NCBI RefSeq assembly: GCF_932526225.1
Contig: NC_064047.1
Span: 3,721,501-3,785,500 of the forward strand
Direction: 5' to 3'
DNA length: 64,000 nucleotides
DNA from: Nematostella vectensis
Lineage: Eukaryota > Cnidaria > Anthozoa > Actiniaria > Edwardsiidae
Of the stretch, positions 38,512-53,500 are shown in pieces (position 1 is the first letter of the stretch; every line of letters starts with the position of its first letter). The position numbers and the translations under genes are program-made. Under the pieces are notes generated by a model. It worked only from the letters and a program-made list of their open reading frames with translations, was not told the origin of the DNA and made no database searches.

Positions 38512-41500
38512 GTAAACATGGTCTAACCTAACCAAATGCTTATCGCCTTGTGACAAAGAGTAGATTCAATTCAAAACGACATAAATTAGACATAATTTTA
38601 AATTCTTTTATTTAGTTTACATAATCTAAGAGATAACTACAGGATAAGCTGGCTTTTCAAAAGAACCTTATCAAAAAAATTAATGCACTAGTCAATTGAA
38701 ACCACCAGGGAAGGGTGGGGGATTAGACTTTGATCCTGTAGAAAACAGAGAAAAGCTCCCACCCCCTCGGGGAAAAACTGCAGTCAAATGCCCCTTCCCC
38801 TCAGGATGCAAACTATAGGAAACTACCTGGCATTTGAGATAACAAGTCATCTTAAATATCTTTCAAAGCAAGTGCACTTAACTGAGTACATTTGTACCAA
38901 TAACAATTAAGATTATCATTACTAAAAAATGGAAAAATAAATAATCTTCATTTTGCATTAGTTATCACTCATATTTGTTTTCGCACATATTGTCGTGCAG
39001 CTTGACATAGTCTAATACACAGAACTGCTTGCTACAGAAGAAAGTCTCAAATCAGAAACTGACTTGACCCACTTCCCCGGGACCATGGGGGTGGGGGTTT
39101 CAAATGACAAAGTGCATAATTAAAAATTTTAATTTACTGGAAAGATCACTTAAATATTGATTGGCAAAATTTTTTTGATATAACTTATGTGAAACCTATA
39201 GAATTTAAGGTACAATACAACTCTTGCACATTTATATATATCGTTCGAGAAATTCTTTCAAACAGCTCCGGAAGAACTTTCTGGATCCAATGTACGAAAG
39301 CTGATGAAACTCTGAGTAGGATTTTGTGCGATTTCGGTTTGCAGGGACACTATCCAAAAACCTCAAACGCACCGATACGGAGGGTACAAAATGCAGGTTG
39401 CAGGTCGGATGAAGGTTGAGTACAAAATGCAGGTCGGGTGATTTTATAGTTTTTGTAGCTACTTCGCATGTTCGAGTAGATGCTATGTCATCACGTCGAA
39501 AAAAAAAAAAAGAAAGAATTAAGATTTGCCGCGGTGTTTGCTGGGAAAATTTGACTTCGGGATATGATCGTTACGAAGCGCCAGCCTAGAATCACTTTAT
39601 AAAGAAGAAGATATCAAAATAATCAAAAGATTTTGGGGTTTTTAAACAATTCTCACATATTCGCTCCTATGGTAGCTTGCTTTGATAAACTCGAACGCGG
39701 CTGCATTCTATTCACATTCCGAATGATCGTTCAAACTTTACGTCAAGTTATTGATTTATAAAGAGTTTGCAATACGTGCCCAAACACACGAGCTCATGTA
39801 AAAACGCTCTCATTTGGTCATTTCGAGTATTTAAGCTTGGGGTTTTTCGCCCGTATCCGATTCCTTTTGACATTAAATCAAGTTGCAAAGCTTTATTGAG
39901 GTTTTCTTCGCACAAGAACTTGCCCCCGTAAATTTACTTACGAATGATGATTTTGCACTTTTGATATTATATTAAGCAAAATACATATTGTACAAGAGTA
40001 TTGTGATCAATTGTAGCAGGTATTTCATCTTTGTGAAAGAAAAAGTAACTGGAATTCGACATGCTCGACGTGTCTTTTCGAACAGTTCAATACAAACACT
40101 AATGAGATTATTTTTAGAATATTTATTTTATGGTGTTTTGTTTTGTGGCTAAGTGGTTTAGGTCAGTGATCGGAGTCCGTAAGTTGCATGAGACCACGGG
40201 TTCGATTCCTCCCCGCTGAATTTTTTTTCTTTTTTTTAATCTTTGGGAGTCTACCGTTCATCAATACTTTTTATAGTATTATTATACTAAGAAATAACCT
40301 AGAGATATATGATAACATGCACGTTACGGGCCTATTTTTTCTTTTTGTTTCTCTATCTCATTGAATTTCTAGGGCTCGCGTGACGCGTTAAAATATCGAA
40401 TACTTAGATTTCCGTTTATTGCTAAGCAATGACGTGACCTTGGGAATAATACGAATATATCGCCAGCGATTTGCTGCACATCAAGCAAACTTGGGTCAAG
40501 TAACGTATAACAGTATAAATATCTCAGTAAAAATTGTATAACAACGTAAACCCACGAATTTTCCTCCCCTACATGTTTAACGTACCGGTGCACCCCCCTT
40601 TCTCCCCTTCGAAAATGTCTAGATCCACCCCTGCTGTCCATTGCACTTATCAAAAAAAGCTATATACTAGAATGTAAACCATTTATCTAATAGATACAGT
40701 CACCACATTTTGGAGTTTATTCAATTTATTTTTGGTTGATGAGCAGCAAATCAATGGCGAGATATACGTAGTTTTTCAACGGTCACGTGATCTGTGACGC
40801 AACCACCTATACATATTTTTTTCACTTGTCCATCTACCGTTATACATTAATTGACCCAAGTTTGGTTGATGTGCAGCAAAGTCACGGGATTGCTTATGCT
40901 TAGTTATGAAAGAGAATCTGAGCGTCACGTGAGCCGTAGAAATTGAATGAAATAGAGGAGGTAGAAAAAAAAACAGTAAAATCACCCGACCTGCATTTCG
41001 TACTCAAACTGCATCCAACGTGCACCCGACCTGCAACCTGTACCTGCACCCGACCTGCACCCGACCTGAACCCGACCTGCACCCGACCTGAACCCGATCT
41101 GCAACCTGCACCTGCACCCGACCTGAACCCGATCTGAACCCGACCTGCACCCGACCTGAACCCGATCTGCAACCTGCACCTGCATTCTGTACCCCTCCGG
41201 TTAACCGGCGAGATTTAAATAATAAGAACGTTCAGAATCCCGCTGTTTAACTTCACTGTTTAAGTTGACTGTTGTGTTTAGGTGCTAACATTTTCACGGT
41301 CTTTATCAAAATGTCTCCTTGCTAAACGAAAGAAAATTAAAACACACCCACACATAAACACACTGAACCTCAATCCACTAACACAGGACTAAAACTTTGC
41401 TTCACTTCTGTCACTTCCCTCCTCCCTCATATCTAATTACGCGTCCTCCGTGACTGCACACTCACTGATATTGTTTAAGGGGGTAGCAAACCAGAAACTA

Positions 41501-44500
41501 TGGTAAGAAATGGACTGTGAAATGAGAATGTCAGGCCGATTTCAAATCCAGTATTTTGATCTGTTTCTCAGACAGTCCATATGGTTGTTCAATCCTTTGA
41601 ATTTCACATTCGCATGTGTTGGATTTTCCTCCTTATATCTGAAAATAACTCATAGTGTTGGCAAACATTCCCTGCGATAAGCTGTACCGACATTCATTGC
41701 GAGCGGCAAATCAAAAGTGACGTCATTAACCGCAAAGCCAATAGAAGCCAGGAAACGAGGCTAAATAACTCGTTGTTTTTCAACATCATGCCTAAGGTGG
41801 TCTATTTCTACAATGATAGCACTCTGTTTTTTTTGTACAAACATTATGTTTTCCGGGAGCATATCCCCAGTTGACTGGAAACAAGGCATTCAATTCGATT
41901 ACGTCATTTTTAATTAGCAATGTCAAACACAACACAAAAATCTATTTTTACGCATCTTTCTAGTTTGTAGAGAGTATTTACCCCATTTTACATTCTGCGT
42001 AAAATATTGCTAACCTGCTTAAAGGGCGATAAGCATTTACCATTTTTATGTTTTGCGTGAATCAGAGTCAGAGTCCAATGCGATCAAATGCAATCCTGTT
42101 TAAGTCCGCATAGCAAAAGGTAGCAAAGCGAAGCTTGAAGAATGGAGAAGAAAAATTAAAGAATGTTCTGATTATTTCTTCTTTTCCAACAGGTTGTGAA
42201 ATAAGGGCTAACGTTAAAAACTCTTATTCAAGGGACTACTTTGTGACCGTTCACTTTGATCGTGGCAACTTTACCTCTGTAGACTGTACATGCAACTATC
42301 GTAAGAACAGGGCCAAGGATGATCCCATGAATAGATGGTGCGCCCATGTTAGGAAAGCAGTTGCTATGCGGATCAATTATCCTGAAAAGATTAAATATTA
42401 CCTCAGTCCTATCAACGAGTCACTTCAGAAACTTGACAGAATAAAGCTCCTAAAGCTAACAGGCTCTCTTCTTAATCGATATTCCAACACTCCTGTTGTA
42501 GATTTTGCTCAAGAGCATCTCGATCAGCTATTGAACAAGAGCAAGAACAGCAAGGCTTTCATCGATGTTTCGGGTAACCCAATTCCATCAGCTAGTCCTT
42601 TTGTGGCTTGTTCTTCAAGCTCATCAGGTTTTGATTCTGTCACCCCTTTTTTGTCATCCCTGCCGTCTAAAAGATTCAAGATGTATCACGATCTTGAAGA
42701 CAATTCGACATCGTCTTTAAAACGGACGACAGTGAAAGAGGCTTGCGTCAGATCGCTAGTGGACTGCTGCTGCAAAATTCTTTCTGCAAATTTCCCCATC
42801 AGTTATGTACAAGACCAATGGGAAACAGTCCCAGACGAGCTTCAGTTGAAAGTGATCTCAAGTTCCTTCCCTGTAGATAAAGAAAAAGTAATGAAAATTG
42901 CAAATTTTTGTCACCCTCTGACAGCTAGGTTGACACCTGAAAACATGAAGCAAATTGGTAAGTCCATTTAAAAGATCCTAAAAAAGGCTGTAAATATACT
43001 AAAATGCTCAATTATTTGTTATCTGAAGTAGCAAAGTTTTTTTCTCAGCCGAAACGGGGGTAGATTTAGGGACTTCTGTTTGTGAATTAGCACTAAAACG
43101 GCTAAACATTTGAAAATTTACCATTCATTTGTGACGCGTCTTTTTTTATTCTTTTCCTCAACTCTCTGTTTTCTGCGGCGTCCATGCGTGTTCAAAGCAC
43201 ATTTTAGTTAAAGTGTACAGTGCAAAACAGTGTGGTTGTGGTTATCTTCCAGGTTGTCGACTAAGTGCAAAGGTTTTTGGTTTGTTTTTTGTGACCATTT
43301 TCTTTGATCGCCGCAAGATCACTTCTGCCCACTGCTCATGCCAGTCACAGAGTCCTTGGTGCCAACATGTGCAAGAGACAGCTCTTGAAAGGATTTGCCA
43401 TCCCGAGAGAGCAACCTACCACCTACCAATCACTGACTCACTTTATCAATTGAACAAAGATGAACTTCTCAAGTTGGCAAGCATGCTTTTGAATGATCCT
43501 GATAAGATTGAAATGGTAGACAATGCCTTTCAGTTGATGGATGAGCTGTTGAACAAGAATGGCCAGCATTGCCATGCAGAAATCAATGTCATGGATGGGG
43601 TGCCAGACGCTACCACAGGACCAGGTATTTATTTAACGACCACTCGATGGTCATTACATGGCGTGGCTAATTTGAGATAGCCCTCGATATTATATTATCA
43701 CACCACATTATATTATCAGTTTTCCGTTGCTTGTAATTTCGAAACTCTTCAAATCGTCAAACATTTCCATTACCTCCCCCTTCAAAGTGCATTTGTATAC
43801 CCTTTTGTAAATATGAATATCAATATGGCTTTTGGAAATTGTACGACACACGGTGACATTACAACTACTTATACCGCTCTAGAAAATGGTTTTGTTCTAT
43901 GTTAATCGTTATATGCTTTTTAGGTTTTCAATGAAATTATATACATTTCTCAAATAATTGAGAATGTAGAGAAATCACAAAGAATAAAGTCCAACGCAAA
44001 GAATTTGGATTTTAAGCTCTTTGACCAATAATTTAAGGTCTGCCTGTTGCCTTTCTGTGGTTTTGGATATTCTTCTTAATGTTTTCAGTGTTCGATGTCA
44101 CCCCAAGGTGCTGACCATTCAAAGGACGCTGTGTGTTTATATATTTTAAATTTAGTTGTTCAAATCGAGTGAACCGCTTATATTTGTTTGAAATGAGTCC
44201 TTGTGCTCAAAGCTCTGAATGCATAGAATGATCCGAAATCTAACAATGTTAATGTTTCTTCCATTTCAGGTGTTGATGAAGAAAGTCATTGGGTGATATC
44301 TAAAGCAGATATCTCTCAATTCTTCATTGCAACCTACAGATTAGAGAAACCCCTTATTCCTGAAATCAAAATATCTTCAAACACTCCTGCCAGCCCTTCA
44401 TACACTCAAGAATCTCAAGAGCCCCAAGAGGAAACCCGCCATTGCAAGAGACCTTTCAGAATCAGTAGCCCTGTAATAAAAGGTGAAACCATTAGAATGT

Positions 44501-47500
44501 TCATATTAGAAAGCAATGATAAAATAGTTTCAAATCACGCCACCTATGAATAAGGCACTGACCAATCAAAAAGCATGTAATTCCGTTGAAGGACGGAAAC
44601 CAGAGAAAGTGGTTAAGTTAATTATTGACGACAGTCAATACAGCAGAATAGTGAATATCGCATCAGTAAATGGGCTACCTGTGGTAAATGGTGTTATAAA
44701 CGGAGTTTAGATATCACAGGAAACTCTCTTTTTTCCAGGCACCTGCACGGAGCATTTCCGCAGCAATTACCTCCCTACTGAACTTTTGGATACAGTCTAT
44801 AGTCTCCTCTATGAAGACATTGACGAAATACTCCTTATCATGACAAAGACCCTTGTTGATCATCTGGAAAATAATGAATGGACATGGAGGACAGGCTCTC
44901 TGTATCTATCCATAGAAAATGAAAATGTTTATGCAAAATCGTTATGGAGGACACAGTCTCTTGATCTACCCATAACCTCGCTCGCTATGTCGTTCACTGC
45001 TACTCCTTTCAGGTAAAAATGCACTATACACGTCCCCCCCCCCCCATTGAAAGTGTGTATAATACAAACCAGGAGAATCAGATACGTATTTTATCATTAT
45101 TTAAAAGCGTTGGACAACGCAATATGCATTTCTCCAAAAAGTATTTACCCTAAAATGATTATTGGTCGTGTATTTTGATACCTCGTAAAAGATTAAGGTC
45201 ATCTTACCACCCTGAGATATTTTTTAAATCATAACTTCTTTGACATCTTCAGTTGTGGGACGCTGTGTGATGAGCTGTCCAGACTTTGGCTGCTGGTTGT
45301 CCTCAATCCCAAGATGTCACACAGAAGGAAAGACGTTCTGACTGGATGGCTTGAAGAATTGGATTTGGAAAGTAAGTTGTCACGTTAATCTCGCCAAGAT
45401 GAAACAAAGGATAAACGAAATTCCTTAATGGGAAGGAAGTTTAGGTGAAAAAGGACGTATACACCTATTTCATAAAAGGTTGCACTCGAGAGTCAATGTG
45501 TCGTAACCCGCGGTGGTACATGGGTAGCGCATAAACGGCTAAATCTTGTATCTGAAAGCCATGTGAATGTCCATAAGGACATAAACAAGAATTCTACAGC
45601 TTTTGAAACCTGTATTTGTATTTCATTCACGCTTATTTACTTGATACCCCTGAAGCACTGCGAGTTACGATACACAGATTCTAGGAGTGCAACCTTCGTT
45701 TCATAAACGTGCGTTTTAGTCAGGTGTGGATCCAGAAGTTCTATATAGAGGGGAGCAAGGTTTTCAGGAATGGAGGACGGATTCGTTGTTCCTTCATAGA
45801 TTTCCTTATATATGTTTTGTTGTTATTTTTAAGCCAAATATATGGAAGTAAGGGGGCGGGGCGGGGCCGTTCGACCCACCTATAGATCCGCCCCTGTTAG
45901 TTATTATTGTACATTTATATACCGCAATCAATCAGTGTACCTCTCTAGGTTATTTCAGATATGACAACACTGAATGCGAGGTCTGTAGTTTGCAGGGTCT
46001 TCAAGGATAAGCATCTTTTGCCTTGGATCGGTGTTGAGATCGCTCTTAACGTTTTACGGAATGTGGATTTGACAAGAGACGAGCTGAGATGCATAACAAA
46101 CGAAGATGTTCCCTTGGCTACTGTCTCGGCAGTTAAAATGGTCCAGTTCAACCTCCAAAAATCAGACGTCGAACCAAATGAGCAAAGGGTTCGGCAGCCG
46201 CACACAATAAGGATTGGCACCGTGGATTTGGAAATTCAGACATGGTGTGCCATTATCCAAGCATTGCAGTTTCGTCAATGCGATGCTGCGGCTACAAACT
46301 TGGCATTTGAAATCTCTGCAGCTTTGGTGAGCTGCTTCTTGGGTCAGATCCTTGGTCACTGCGACACTGACAAGTTGCCCTTCACGTTATGTGATCTCGC
46401 TGGCAGATCTGACTCCAAGTCGTACAGTCTTGAAGCAATGGAAGACGAGAAAGAGAGCAAACGCCCAGAACCTATTTGGCCACGAGATACCATTGTGGAC
46501 GTCTCCACATTTGCTTTCCTGTTTGATGTCCTGAGTGTGGATGAAAGATTGACACAAGCGGCATTTGCACATCATCGCAAGTGTATTCTGAAAAGGCCTG
46601 ACCACGACGAGGAAGCCATGAGAGGAATACATTCGGGAAATGAGATCCGGGATCTTATAGGACTGATTGGGCTGTTTCTTCCAAGAGTGCCTCTGCCTTT
46701 AACTGACGTAAGTTCTATAGATACAGTACCACCTAACTCGAACTTGGATTTTGCAAGATTTCGATTGGACTGGGTCGATTAAACATTTAAGATGAGCAAA
46801 CTGTTATCATCTGTATATGCTTGATTTTACCACTCAATAATGTTTTTATTTAAAGAAGAATCACAATTACTATTGTGATTACTATTTTGGGGAGGACAGA
46901 GAAAAAAGCTTGAGCTAACAGGGAAAATCCGGGTTTTTGTTTAAGTTATGAGTAGTAGCTGAAAATAAAACGAAATCCAAAGGTAATTTTACACTGATAT
47001 TTGTTTTTTCTTAAAATTATTTTAGGTTAAAATGATGTGTATAAAAATGGCATTAAAGTGCATGTATTTTGTATTGTCAGACTGATCAGTTTGACGCTGA
47101 TAATTGGCTCGCAGTTCAACTGATGTCCAGACCAATCACTCTGAATTGGATGGTTCTCTGTCAGATAGCACAGTTCGTCCGCGACCACACAGCACACTGG
47201 TACCTGGCCCCGCCCAGCTCGCTCATTCGGGTCATCCTGTACCACGCCCCTTCGGACGCAGAAACCCTGAAGCTGGTTCTAGGACCTGTACTTTGTTGTC
47301 TTAGCTTTCCTTGTCCCAAGGCGGCGGAGACGAAGTATTTAGTGCTTTTGAATTCACTGAATTCTCAACTCGTTGAAGAACTAGCAGTATTGGCGATCCT
47401 CAGATTAAGCGACTATGTAGATCTCCAGAAGATACTTGACGCAATCTTTACCCAAAATGGATACCTTAGAGAGAAGTTATTCAACATTGCCAAGTCTCTA

Positions 47501-50500
47501 CGAATCAGAATGCTCCACAGTCCCATCAGTGTACAATGTGACACCGATAGATTGTCGTACGTAGCAAGAGCTTTGAAGGTCAAAAAAAGTGAGATTACTT
47601 TACGTTCTTACTCTCCGGACCATGATAATCAAGCCAAAGAGCAGAAATTGATGCGGCCCATATTCGAGCTATTAACCGATAGATTGTCGTACCTAGCAAG
47701 AGCTTTGAAGGTCAAAAAAAGTGAGATTACTTTACGTTCTTACTGTCCGGACCATGATATTCAAGCCGAAAAGCAGAAATTGATGCGGCCCATATTCAAG
47801 CTATCAGAGCACAGTCTGAGACTGAGCAAGTCGTGCAAGGGATATTCCAGGTCTAACGATCTAAGGTAGATAAATGTCATCTCCACGCCCTGGAAATACC
47901 TCTGATGATTCATCTTTTTTTTCTGAGCGGTAGGGGGTTACAGTGCGCGCTTTTGAGAAAGCTATCCAATCTGGATAAGAAAATGGCATTCACAAGCTAT
48001 TGACTATTTCTATCCCTACCCAAAAAAATGATGCGACTTTGCATTTAACATTCGGCTAAAATATAAAGTTTCAAGAAGTTTACTTTTATTGTTAGCTGTA
48101 GACTGCAAAGCATGGGGGTATTCCTAACAAAAGGGACATGTTAAAAGCAGCTGTGAAGAGGGCTGCAGTGGCACTCAATGATCATGATACTTATTATTTG
48201 TAGGTTACTTTTGATTGTTGCTGATGCGTTTTATTGTAAACATCTTTCTAGCTGGCTGACGGAGCGAGTTCTGGAGATGGGAGAGCAAGGATTCTCTTTC
48301 TTCCTCACTTGCCTTGGTGGTGACTTGAGTGAGATGATAACAGCTGGAGAGGCTTTTCAGATGTGCGAAAAGTTCCTTGAGGTACCATTGTGTATTGCTA
48401 GATGATATCATGAAAGAGGATATCAAATTGAATGATATTCCTGGATAACTTTTTATTTCTCGTAACTTCCTGTTTATCTCTTCAAGAAATTCAAAATCTT
48501 CTTCCCGCTGGATGCGCCAAACAAAAAGACACCGGATCGTCCTGAGGTGAGAAATGAGATAATCATTTTGTCATAGAAGAAGAAAAGATGGCAAAGCAAG
48601 TACTTGACGTTTTCTTTTAACTTTTTTTTGAGAACTTGAAAATATTACATGATGAATTTTTCGTTTTGGAGTTGTTTTCTTGCCGTTGTAAATCCCTTTT
48701 CCACTCTTGATTTCCTCTTTAACTCGTGCTTGCAAAGCATTTACGAGTTATTGGAGGGACTTCGGATCGGATGATTGGAAGGATAACCCGTAAACTTTTT
48801 GTGGACTTTCTGTGCTTTCGCAACACAGCAATCCTTAGATCATCCTATAAGCGTCCGGTGTTCAACTTCCGGTTAAAGCTCAGTACTATATAGCCTCGTT
48901 CCCAGGCTTCTCCTTTGTCAGCTCTTTTTCCTAGGCCCCATGATGCAACGCGGTATTTTGTTTTCAAAATGGCGGAATGTTGTAGCGCTGATACTGCTTG
49001 GGAAAGCGGCAAATCAAACGTGACGTCACTAACGAGAAGCCGCGCAGCGAAAAGGAGCCTGGGACGAAGCTAAGGACCATAAATGTGGGCATCGACCTGT
49101 GACCGATACGGTCATTTCTTAATAAAGCCGTTAAGCATATAATAATGTATAAGCTAGTATTTTCAGAAAAGTCTTCGATGTGGGTTGAGCATGCGCATGC
49201 GCCTTCGTCACCGACGTCAATCGATCTTTTACGGTTCAGTCCAATTCAAGTTGTTAGTTTGCAAACAAAAGACGTAAAATGCTAGCAAAGCTTTGAATTC
49301 TCTTTGTTTTAGTACTTGCCGATTCACGTCTCTGGGTTTTCGCGTTGTTTGTTTGAATTTGTGCTGAAAGAACAAATAGCCAAAACTTCGACTTTTAAGT
49401 CCGAGAAACATGAGGTAAAGGTTCTGTTACCTGGGTCTCTGTTTGCAGGGTAATAAAATAAGCCTCTGTTAGAAGGACAAAATAGAAGAGGATGGATTTC
49501 CACAAATTAATTTTTCACAATTCTTCCCAATCAACTAAACTAAATATCAAACAAAACTCGTACAAACACATACCCTGGTTCCAGAGCCTCGAACGTCTCT
49601 ATTAATGGCCTTCGAGGTTGAGCGAAAAGAAACTGTCAGAATTTCTTGGTTTCCATGGCCACGCGTCAATTGGCCAATCAGCGACCAAGTTCAGATTCTG
49701 AACCTTGCAGAAGTCGAAATAGCGCTTCGAGAGGCCAGAGGCTTTATCTTGCTTTCCACTAAATAGAGAGACGTTCGAGGCTCTGGAACCAGGGTAACAA
49801 ACATATGGCCCCTGATTATTCACCGAAACAATTTTGCGCCTTTTTAGAATGTTAACATGCATAAAACACACTGTATGATAGTAGCGTGATAAATTATTGC
49901 GGGTATTTAATTTTGTTTCCGGAAAGAATGTGCTGAAAATTTCACATGCTAGCAAAAAGCTTTTCGATTCGTACGATACCAATAGTACTAAAGCTAATTT
50001 TAGTTACACGTCGGCTCAGTAATGCCACGTTAGTGTAGCGGTGCGGACACTTGTCTCCGACCAGAGCGCACTGCGCGAGGAATGGATTCCATGTCCAGTA
50101 CACCAAATCAATAACATAAGGATAAAAATATAATACGACGTAAAATTTTTGTTGATAGAAATAAATGTCACGTGAATAAGAGGCCCCGCCTTTTATTCTA
50201 GGACAAATTTCTAGCCCATATCGATATTTTTTCCTAAGTCCTCTCCAGATATTATGTAACGCATGGTTATCTAGCCTTGTGTGAATTTTGTGGTGGCAAT
50301 TGGCATATCTAAATAGTCCTGAAAAAAGTCGTCGCTATCTCACTATCGCACAACAGCCTTGACGCAGGATCAATTCCTGTGCTAAGAATGTTGTTTTCTA
50401 TTCGTTTCTCAGGTGGAAACTACAGATACGCTGTAAAGATACTGTTACTGTTAGAGTGATTTTCATTACCATAGTGAAGCTGGCAGGCAACTCAGCAGGC

Positions 50501-53500
50501 AACTCGGTGAAGTTAGCAGGCAACTCAAATGTGATGATTTGTGTAATATCTCGGCAGGTATTTGGCCGATTGTCACGAAATTTTGACACGATTGTACAAA
50601 AAGTACAACAAACATATTCATGCATGTATGATATCAAATATTATTAATCACGTGACTGTGTGACGTTGAACGTTCCAGCAGGCAAGTCGTTACATCACAA
50701 TTGTCGCGATAACTACGTCCCCTTTTTACCGATAGTCATCAAACTTTAACCTAAGTGTACAAATGTAATAACGAAGACAACGCCGTATTAGTTATTCTCA
50801 TGACGTCATCAATCACGTGACCGTGGGAAAAAACATTTTCTCGAGTTCCTATTGAGAAAACATTACGAAACTTTCGAAATATGACAAATAGCACATGGGA
50901 TTTTACAATCATGAACTTTTAAAATATGACGTCATCAATCACGTGACCGTGGGAAAAAAAGTCGATATCTAGAGTTCTGACTGAAATAACATTGCAAAAC
51001 TTTCGAAATACGACAAATTATGTATGTCGTTATTAAAGCCTAACTTTTTTGGAATGTTTTCGTGATTTACTTTTATAAAAACTTTTAGCAGGCAACTTGA
51101 CAGTACAGCAGGTAACTCGTGATGCACTGGGAATATCGTATTCGTCGTTATTAAAGCTTCACTTTTTTGGCATTTGTAAGTGATTAACTCGAATAGAAAC
51201 ATATACTGGAAATATCGTATTCGCCGTTGTTAAATGTTCACTTTTGGCACTTGCACGTGATTTACACATCTTAACCTGCACTGTAATTCCTACCGTTTCT
51301 CTGCCGTATCTACGCGTATTATTTTCGCTCGATATGGGCCATCGCTTAAGCTCATCGTCACTAACCTAGAGCGCGAATCCTAACAAACTCTATCTCTACA
51401 CGACACAATATAAAAAACCCATACTCAAGGAGCCAACTGTCCAATACTTATATAACCACTATCTATCTTCTATTTGCCATCATTGATTTGTCCCCTGCAC
51501 GCTTTCAGATATTATTCCTCACCGGTCTTGTTATTGACTTGATTTTTCACAAGCTCACATTACACTCACAGGAAATTATCAACAGGTAATTATCACCCTC
51601 GTTCAAAGGTCAAATACACTGTTCTGCCCTAACTCCAAGCCCGTTTTCTACATTTCATTTATAGCCACAACTCTTAACTAACATCCCCAATGCAATACAC
51701 CATATATAATAGCCATAATTGCACACTTTAACCGGACCCTTTAACCCACACACTAACGTCTATCACCATACATTTTATAACCCCACACAGCCGCCTCGGT
51801 ACGAATACCAGATTTAAATGTTCACTTTTTGGCATTTGTACGTAATTTACTCGAACAAAAACATATAACAGGCAACTCGACAGTACAGCAGGTAACTCGT
51901 TATACACTGGGAATATTGTATTCGTTGTTGTTACAGCTTCACTTTTTGGCATTTATACGTGATTTACTTTAATAAAAACATATAGCAGGCAACTCAATAG
52001 TACAGCAGCTAACTCGTTATGCGCTGGGAATATCGTATTCGTCGTCATTCAAGCTTTACTTTTTTGGAATTTGTACGTGATTTACTTTAATAAAAACATA
52101 TAGCAGGCAACTCGACAGTACAGCAGGTAACTCGTTATGCGCTGGTAATATCGTATTCGTCGTTGTTAAATGTTCACTTTTTGGTATTTATACGTGATTT
52201 ACTTTAATAAAAACATATAGCAGGCAACTCAACAAGCAGGTAACTCGTTATGCGCTGGAAATATCGTATTCGTCGTCATTCAAGCTTCACTTTTTTGGAA
52301 TTTGTACGTGATTTACTTTAATAAAAACATATAGCAGGCAACTCGACAGTACAGCAGGTAACTCGTTATGCGCTGGGAATATCGTATTCGTCGTTATTGA
52401 AGCTTCACTTTTTCGTATTTGTACATGATTTACTTTAATAAAAACATATAGCAGGCAACTCGACAGTACAGCAGGTAACTCGTTATGCACTGGGAATATC
52501 GTATTCGTCGTCATTCAAGCTTCACTTTTTTGGAATTTGTACGTGATTTACTTTAATAAAAACATATAGCAGGCAACTCGACAGTACAGCAGGTAACTCG
52601 TTATGCGCTTTGAATATCGTATCCGTCGTTATTGGAGCTTCATTTTTTCGTATTTGTACATGATTTACTTTAATAAAAACATATAGCAGGCAACTCGACA
52701 GTACAGCAGGTAACTCGTTATGCGCTGGGAATATCGTATTCGTCGTCATTCAAGCTTCACTTTTTGGGAATTTGTACGTGATTTACTTTAATAAAAACAT
52801 ATAGCAGGCAACTCGACAGTACAGCAGGTAACTCGTTATGCGCTGGGAATATCGTATTCGTCGTCATTCAAGCTTCACTTTTTTGGAATTTGCACGTGAT
52901 TTACTTTAATAAAAACATATAGCAGGCAACTCGACAGTACAGCAGATAACTCGTTATGCGCTGGGAATATCGTATTCGTCGTCATTCAAGCTTCACTTTT
53001 TGGTAATTGTGCGTGATTTACTTTAATAAAAACATATAGCAGGCAACTCGACAGTACAGCAGGTAACTCGTTATGCACTGGGAATATCGTATTCGTCGTT
53101 GTTAAATGTTCACTTTTTGGAACTTATACGTGATTTACTTTAATAAAAACATATAGCAGGCAACTCGACAGTACAGCAGGTAACTCGTGATGCACTGGAA
53201 ATATTGTATTCTTCATTGTTTAAGCTTCACTTTTTAAGCATTTCTAAGTGATTTACTCTGATAAAAACATGTAGCAGGCAACTCGACAGTACAGCAGGTA
53301 ACTCGTTATGCACTGGGAATATTGTATTCTTCATTGTTAAATGTTCACTTTTTGGTATTTGCAAGTGATTTACTTTATTAGAAACATATAGCAGGCAACT
53401 CGACAGTACAGTTCAATGCTCACTTTGTAGTATTTGTAAGTGATTTTCTCTAATACACAGGGCCGTAGCAAGAGGTGGGGCACTTGGTGCAAGTGACCTC

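Larger units (their letters stand above)
39371..41208. mobile_element. Non-autonomous transposon with subrepeat-bearing ends, unit B copy
   Basis: Counterpart of 2511-4294. The left end here has an extra subrepeat block (GGAGGGTACAAAATGCAGG followed by GAGTACAAAATGCAGGTCGG), and the 11-bp array at the right is longer, showing expansion after duplication. Confidence 0.65.

Noticed and set aside
52287-52749. Minus-strand 75-codon frames repeated in the foldback arrays (also 56179-56412 on +)
   Set aside because: They are periodic translations of the 117-bp satellite; the same peptide recurs because the DNA repeats, with no start context or family match.
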